Part shown: piece by piece, positions 7,062-11,289 of the stretch
Layout of the letters: each line of letters opens with the position of its first letter
How positions within the stretch are numbered: the stretch's first letter is position 1
Assembly: GCA_030262795.1 (NCBI GenBank)
Contig: JAJSZO010000010.1
Span: 2,423 to 13,711, forward strand
Source: Deltaproteobacteria bacterium
GTDB lineage: Bacteria > Desulfobacterota > Desulfobacteria > Desulfobacterales > ETH-SRB1
Length of the DNA stretch: 11,289 nt
Reading direction: 5' to 3'
The notes under the pieces: model-generated
What the model was told of the DNA's origin: nothing
Seen by the model: only the letters and a program-made list of their open reading frames with translations
The model's database searches: none
Translations under genes and position numbers: made by a program

Positions 7062-7120
7062 GTAACAGTTTACGGTTAATCAAAACATAAAACTGTAAAC
7101 CGACAACCGTAAACTGTTAC
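7062..7120. repeat. Composite inverted heptamer repeat (element B)
   Basis: This element fills most of the 93-nt gap between the ATPase and acyltransferase genes. The left arm 7062-7077 pairs perfectly with 7105-7120 (16 bp) around a 27-nt loop. The right side (7091-7118) is four heptamers close to AACYGTA. The left side (7064-7077) is two heptamers in reverse complement. The architecture (few inverted units, AT-rich spacer, more direct units) and the unit sequence match element A at 1087-1151, so the two belong to one family. It ends 6 nt before the acyltransferase ATG and takes the place where a ribosome-binding site would be expected. Confidence 0.82.
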
Positions 7121-7126
7121 AAATAT

Positions 7127-8122
7127 ATGTCTGAAAAAAATAAAATGCAGCATCAATCGAAAATGTCAAAACCCAATGGTCTTTCAGGATCAATAAAAAC
7201 TTTTATCGTTAATGTACCCAAAAACTATATTGCCAAAGCGGGAAATATATTAGGAGGGCTTGTATACCTGCTTGATGCGCGTCACAGGCGCATCGTAAGA
7301 CGCAATTTGAAATTTACTCACCCACAATGGTCGGAAAATCATATTAGAAAACTCAATTTTCGTATTTTTCAGAACATGGGAATGACTATCCTTGAAATCT
7401 GTCAGATGGCATTTTTCTCAAAGAAAGACATACTTCGCAAGGTCAGAATCAAGGAGGAAAAAAATCTGTTAAATACCATAAAAAGCCCTCAAGGCGTTAT
7501 TATGATCTCTGCCCATATAGGAAACTGGGAGATGTGTAGTCTTTTTTTGTCATGTTATATGCAAAAGTCAGTGGTAGTTGTAGCGCAAAATCAGCCTGTT
7601 TTTATTGAATGGATAATTCATAAGCTCAGAACAAGTACAGGGAATACCATTATCAGCAAAAAAGGAGCTATGATCAAACTGGTCCGTACCTTGCGCAAAG
7701 GCAAAATGATAGGCTTATTAATAGATCAGGGGACTTCTCGTAGAGAAGGAGTTGATGTTACTTTTTTTGGCCGCAATACCTATGCCACACATGCTGCCTC
7801 TTTGCTGGCCGCAAGATACAATTGTCCGGTTCTGCCTGTTTACTGCATAAGAGAACCTGACGCAAAGTTGACAGTTGTTGTGGAACCCGCACTGAAATTA
7901 CATAAAACTGCTGACGTGCGTGCCGACTTGCAAACGAATACACAGATTATGACAAACTCTGTTGAAAAAATAGTTAGCTTATATCCGGAACAATGGTTCT
8001 GGTTTCACAAACGATGGAAAAGGCACTATCCGGAACTGTATCCTGAAGATCTGGCCAGACGGCAGCGCCGAAGAGATAAAAGAAAAGCACGTGATAAAAA
8101 AACAATAAGGAACGGGGTTTAA
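7127..8122 (+). CDS. Lipid A biosynthesis acyltransferase, LpxL/HtrB family
   Basis: Inner-membrane acyltransferase that adds a secondary fatty acid to lipid A from acyl-ACP. The 331 residues contain the family's H-x4-E catalytic motif in SAHIGNWEM (H130, E135), the LLIDQGTSRREGVDVTFFG block (198-215) and PEQWFWFHKRWK (287-298), all diagnostic of the LpxL/LpxM fold. The first 20 or so residues are polar and poorly conserved in character. Internal ATGs at codons 7 and 13 are possible starts, and no clear ribosome-binding site precedes the ATG at 7127, so the exact start is uncertain. The C-terminal 25 residues are very basic. It is the only secondary acyltransferase in the window. Whether it is LpxL-like (laurate position) or LpxM-like (myristate position) cannot be decided from sequence alone, so no symbol is given. 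Confidence 0.9.
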   Translation: MSEKNKMQHQSKMSKPNGLSGSIKTFIVNVPKNYIAKAGNILGGLVYLLDARHRRIVRRNLKFTHPQWSENHIRKLNFRIFQNMGMTILEICQMAFFSKKDILRKVRIKEEKNLLNTIKSPQGVIMISAHIGNWEMCSLFLSCYMQKSVVVVAQNQPVFIEWIIHKLRTSTGNTIISKKGAMIKLVRTLRKGKMIGLLIDQGTSRREGVDVTFFGRNTYATHAASLLAARYNCPVLPVYCIREPDAKLTVVVEPALKLHKTADVRADLQTNTQIMTNSVEKIVSLYPEQWFWFHKRWKRHYPELYPEDLARRQRRRDKRKARDKKTIRNGV

Positions 8123-8195
8123 ATAACTTTCCCGTTATTGTGCTCAGATTTAGATCGAACTTTTTACAAAGCCGTCATGTTTGAGAAGATAATAA

Positions 8196-9725
8196 ATGAA
8201 AGACTATATAAAACACTGCATTGATCTGATTGATCAGTTTAATTATATCCGGCAGATTGCGGCGATATTAAGCCTGATAACGCTGTTCATCGCTGTCAAC
8301 ACCCAGAATCCCATAAATAATGACGGAATTCTATATTTGCAAACTGCTGATGCTTTTGCAAACAATGGGTGGCAAGAGGCAATGGAATATTATAACTGGC
8401 CATTTTATTCAATATTGATTGCTTGGTTGTCCCAAATAGCCCATTTCTCTTTCGAGAACTCAGCCTATGTATTGAATGCAGTATTTCTTGTTATAATCGT
8501 AATTAGCTTCATCTCTCTTGTTGAGGAATTAGGCGGTTCACGCGTTGTCCAATTTATAGGTGCCCTTATTATTCTCAGCCATCCGCAATTAAATCATTAT
8601 CAACACTACATTGTTAGAGGGTTTGGTTACTGGGCTTTTTCTTTATCAGCTCTCTTATATTTTATCCGTTTTTATAAATACTTAAAATGGAGATATGCCT
8701 TGGGCTGGGGAATATTTATAAGCATTGCAATATTGTTCAGACCTGAAGGCTTGGTGATATGCTGTTTCGGTCCTCTGGTTCTCCTGTTCCGAAAAGAAAC
8801 AGCCCTCTGGAATAAATTTGGAAATACTTTTAAAACATATAGTTTCAATATCATTGCTATATCCATAATAATTGTTTGGTGGCTCAATATACCGAATAGA
8901 GATATCGCCCAGCTTGGACGGTTAAGCGAATTCTGGGATCAACTGCAAGACGGCCTGATGCTGTTAAGTACCAATATCAATGAAAAAGCAGCAATTATCA
9001 GCCATACTGTTCTTCACGACCTTGAAAAGAAGCGGGGTTTAACAATGGTCATATGCGGGCTGTCTGGAATATATGCATATAAATTGACGGCGACTCTCTG
9101 GCCGGTACACATGTTGCTTTTTGGTCACGCTTTTTGGAAAAAACTTATGCCCGTGGAAAGCGGTTTAAAAAGAGTGATACTATATTTTACGATATTAAAT
9201 TTAGTCATACCTGCCATATTCTTAGGACAAAATTTTTTCATATCATACCGTTTTTTAATGCCGGCAAGCCTGCTTTTGCTACTCTGGACTCCATTCAGCC
9301 TGCATTATATCCTGCAGAAATGGTCAGACAAAAATACAATTTTTAAAAATAACTTTTTATTCCCAATACTTTCACTTGCTTTCTTAATTATGGTTATCTA
9401 TGCCTTTGTACCTCCCAATCAATCAAAGGCATATATTGTCTCGGCCGGCACATGGCTTAAGTACAATATGCCGCAACAGTCAAAACTCTATACAAATAAT
9501 TTTCAACTTTCATATTATGCCGGAAAAAAATTTATGCATTGGGATGCTTCTGATAACCTCACAATACCGCAGTGGTCATCTGATGACCTTGTTGCTTTAA
9601 AAACAAGCAAGAAGCATTATGAAAATATAACCAATACTCTTTTAACGCTAAAACTTAAACCCGGCAAAATATTTGCAAATAAAGAAGGGAAGATGATTGC
9701 TGTTTTCGAGTTCATAAAAGATTAA
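8196..9725 (+). CDS. GT-C family multi-pass membrane glycosyltransferase (GT39/ArnT-like)
   Basis: A 509-residue polytopic protein predicted to transfer a sugar from a polyprenyl-phosphate donor on the periplasmic side of the inner membrane. An N-terminal helix (about 20-35) leads into the loop motif NNDGILYLQTADAF (41-54), the GT-C signature with D43 as the likely catalytic or metal-site acid. About ten further hydrophobic segments follow. FRPEGL (181-186) and SYRFLMPASL (350-359) resemble conserved loops of the protein-mannosyltransferase/ArnT group. A soluble C-terminal region (about 405-509) probably lies in the periplasm. GAGAAG about 8 nt upstream supports the start. Its place between a lipid A acyltransferase and an LPS-type kinase suggests lipid A or core as acceptor, but the sugar is unknown. 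Calling it ArnT itself is not justified. An O-antigen or protein glycosyltransferase remains possible. Confidence 0.75.
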   Translation: MKDYIKHCIDLIDQFNYIRQIAAILSLITLFIAVNTQNPINNDGILYLQTADAFANNGWQEAMEYYNWPFYSILIAWLSQIAHFSFENSAYVLNAVFLVIIVISFISLVEELGGSRVVQFIGALIILSHPQLNHYQHYIVRGFGYWAFSLSALLYFIRFYKYLKWRYALGWGIFISIAILFRPEGLVICCFGPLVLLFRKETALWNKFGNTFKTYSFNIIAISIIIVWWLNIPNRDIAQLGRLSEFWDQLQDGLMLLSTNINEKAAIISHTVLHDLEKKRGLTMVICGLSGIYAYKLTATLWPVHMLLFGHAFWKKLMPVESGLKRVILYFTILNLVIPAIFLGQNFFISYRFLMPASLLLLLWTPFSLHYILQKWSDKNTIFKNNFLFPILSLAFLIMVIYAFVPPNQSKAYIVSAGTWLKYNMPQQSKLYTNNFQLSYYAGKKFMHWDASDNLTIPQWSSDDLVALKTSKKHYENITNTLLTLKLKPGKIFANKEGKMIAVFEFIKD

Positions 9726-9764
9726 ATCCCGAAAAAAGTGGGCATTTCTAAATAAGTATCAAAC

Positions 9765-11222
9765 ATGATAACAACAGTCGACAGCCAATATCTTCGTTCA
9801 TCAGGGCGTAATGTTGAACTTCCTTTTCATCTTTTTCTGAAAACAAATGGTTTTACTTCTAACCTGGTTTGTACTCAAATGCTGCGCATAATTCCAGGAA
9901 AGCGGCTGGTGTGTGCTGGTGAATGGGATGAAAAACCGGTTGTTGTAAAAATATTTTTAAGTCATAGAAATGCTAGACGGCACTGTAACCGTGAGATAAA
10001 GGGAATAAATGCCTTAAAAAATGTCGGAATAAAAACGTCTGCTTTTTTGCTTCAGGGCGATCTACGACGAGATAGTACTCCCGTGCTGGTCTTTCAAAGA
10101 GTTATGCCTGCCTTGAATATCTACGAAGTTTTTGATCAGACAAAAACTGAAGAAAAGCGCCGTGAATTACTTAAACGCATAGCAGTTGTAATAGCTGAAC
10201 AACATGAAGCGGGTCTCAAACAAACTGATCTTCATTTGGGCAATTTTCTTCTCTCCGACAATGACATTTATACAATTGACGGTGATACGGTAGATACAAG
10301 ACAAATAGGAACACCATTGCCTAAAGCAAAGAGCATGAAGAACATAGGGTTATATTTTGCTCAGTTTGATCCGAACTTTGACCATTTGTTTTCTGCTGCC
10401 TTTCAGGCATATGCAGCAAAAAGATCATGGCACGCAGATAAAAATCTGTTTAATGACTTGTTAAAAGAAATAAAATTTCAGAGAAAAAACAGGAAGGAAA
10501 AATATCTGCATAAAATTTTCCGCGAATGTACTGCCTTTGTGTGCCATAAATCATGGAACAGCCATATGGTCTGTGACCGTAACTTTTATCACGGAGAAAT
10601 GAAAAAATTAATTGCAGATCCGGATTCTGTAATTGATTTAAGCAAATTGCTTAAGAACGGTAACAGCTCTACAGTCGCGCTGGTTGAAGTAAATAATAAA
10701 GTTCTGGTAATCAAAAGATACAATATCAAAAATTTTATGCATGCCTTAAAGAGATGTCCTCGTAATACCCGTGCATGGTCTTCATGGCGCAATACTCACA
10801 GATTGGAGAGTCTGGGGATTCCTACTCCCAAACCAATAGCCTTTTTTGAAAAACGATGGGGGCCTTTTCGGTCAACTTCATATTACATATCAGAATATAT
10901 AGATGGAACAGATCTATACGATTTGATTATTTCTGATAAGTCAAAAGAAATTAGCATAGAAATTCTTAGCAAAAGATTTGGAGAAATTCTTAAATCGCTC
11001 GCCGATGCATGTATGAGTCATGGCGATTTCAAAGCTACAAACTTTATTGTAGCTGGTAGCAGGCTGTTTATTATTGATATAGAAGGTATGCGTGAACACA
11101 TCTTTAAATGGAGCTTAAGACGGGCGCTAAAACGTGATTGCAAGCGTTTTATGAGAAACTGGAACGATATGCCGGAAGTAGCAAGGATATTCCATAACCA
11201 AATCAAAAAGATAAAATTATAA
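9765..11222 (+). CDS. Tandem two-domain LPS-core kinase-like protein (WaaP/Kdo kinase family)
   Basis: A 485-residue cytoplasmic protein with two protein-kinase-fold domains of the WaaP/KdkA type, which phosphorylate heptose or Kdo of the LPS inner core. Domain 1 (about 40-245) has VVVKIF (K62), a helix-C glutamate in CNREIKG (E77), the catalytic loop TDLHLGN (D155, N160) and the metal-binding YTIDGD (D172). Domain 2 (about 295-480) has LVIKRY (K317), RLESLGI (E348), SHGDFKATN (H419, D421, N426) and FIIDIEG (D438). Both domains therefore keep the core catalytic residues. Domain 1 has Gln153 where domain 2 has the catalytic-loop His419. Single-domain relatives are roughly half this length. A Lys/Arg- and Cys-rich linker (about 240-280) joins the domains. 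No ribosome-binding site is evident before the ATG at 9765. The gene follows the GT-C gene by 39 nt, suggesting one operon. Substrates, and whether both domains are active, are unknown. Confidence 0.8.
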   Translation: MITTVDSQYLRSSGRNVELPFHLFLKTNGFTSNLVCTQMLRIIPGKRLVCAGEWDEKPVVVKIFLSHRNARRHCNREIKGINALKNVGIKTSAFLLQGDLRRDSTPVLVFQRVMPALNIYEVFDQTKTEEKRRELLKRIAVVIAEQHEAGLKQTDLHLGNFLLSDNDIYTIDGDTVDTRQIGTPLPKAKSMKNIGLYFAQFDPNFDHLFSAAFQAYAAKRSWHADKNLFNDLLKEIKFQRKNRKEKYLHKIFRECTAFVCHKSWNSHMVCDRNFYHGEMKKLIADPDSVIDLSKLLKNGNSSTVALVEVNNKVLVIKRYNIKNFMHALKRCPRNTRAWSSWRNTHRLESLGIPTPKPIAFFEKRWGPFRSTSYYISEYIDGTDLYDLIISDKSKEISIEILSKRFGEILKSLADACMSHGDFKATNFIVAGSRLFIIDIEGMREHIFKWSLRRALKRDCKRFMRNWNDMPEVARIFHNQIKKIKL

Positions 11223-11231
11223 AAGTGTTTC

Positions 11232-11249
11232 AGGTAGAGACCTTTTTTT
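11232..11249 (+). terminator. Weak terminator-like stem and T run
   Basis: AGGT-AGAG-ACCT (11232-11243) can form a 4-bp stem followed at once by seven T, just downstream of the kinase stop. The stem is short, so this is only a weak candidate for the end of the operon. Confidence 0.2.
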
Positions 11250-11265
11250 AAAAAAGAAAAATCTC

Positions 11266-11289
11266 ACGCAAAGGCGCAAAGGCGCAAAG
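11266..11289. repeat. GCGCAAAG octamer tandem repeat, cut by the window end
   Basis: Three consecutive 8-nt units (ACGCAAAG, GCGCAAAG, GCGCAAAG) run to the end of the window. From memory, arrays of CGCAAAG-type units recur between genes in many environmental bacterial genomes. The extent of this one and what follows cannot be seen. Confidence 0.7.

Noticed and set aside
8103..8140. Possible terminator after the acyltransferase gene
   Set aside because: AACGGG (8111-8116) pairs with CCCGTT (8131-8136), but the loop is 14 nt, the outer stem is interrupted and no T run follows.
8196..9725. Specific identification as ArnT (aminoarabinose transferase)
   Set aside because: Only general GT-C motifs are visible and no aminoarabinose synthesis genes are in the window.

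Overview
The window comes from a Gram-negative (diderm) bacterium with AT-rich DNA and holds a lipopolysaccharide (LPS) assembly cluster. All nine supported genes lie on the + strand. The gene set, the order waaA-lpxK-waaF-waaC followed by an LpxL-type acyltransferase, the low GC and the style of the intergenic repeats suggest an uncultured or marine Desulfobacterota (deltaproteobacterial) genome. That placement is inference from gene content, not a database match.

Layout. Positions 9-1085 encode LptG, a permease of the LPS exporter. After a spacer made of an inverted heptamer repeat come waaA (Kdo transferase), lpxK (lipid A 4'-kinase) and waaF (heptosyltransferase II). These three are coupled by ATGA stop/start overlaps. 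A second GT9 heptosyltransferase, waaC-like, follows after 35 nt. Its reading frame runs about 65 codons past the expected end of the family, through a 7-nt-periodic repeat, and ends 38 nt inside the next gene. That next gene (5906-7033) encodes an archaeal-type/STAND-like P-loop ATPase with no obvious role in LPS synthesis, and it looks like an insertion. A second inverted heptamer element (7062-7120) separates it from an LpxL/HtrB-family lipid A acyltransferase (7127-8122), a GT-C multi-pass membrane glycosyltransferase (8196-9725) and a 485-residue protein with two WaaP/Kdo-kinase-like kinase domains in tandem (9765-11222). The window ends in a GCGCAAAG tandem repeat.

How the genes fit together. 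LpxK phosphorylates the lipid A disaccharide, WaaA adds Kdo, the LpxL-type enzyme adds a secondary acyl chain, and the two GT9 enzymes add heptoses. The tandem kinase probably phosphorylates inner-core sugars (Kdo or heptose). The GT-C protein probably adds a sugar from a polyprenyl-phosphate donor on the periplasmic face, and LptG works in export to the outer membrane. The ATPase is the outlier.

The points most worth following up are the tandem two-kinase protein, the two composite inverted heptamer elements (plus a third 7-nt-periodic repeat read through by waaC), and the ATPase gene, which lies between repeats and carries a G7 tract in the loop of a perfect 11-bp hairpin. There is no gene-free stretch longer than 300 bases. 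I saw no tRNA, rRNA, CRISPR array or transposase.
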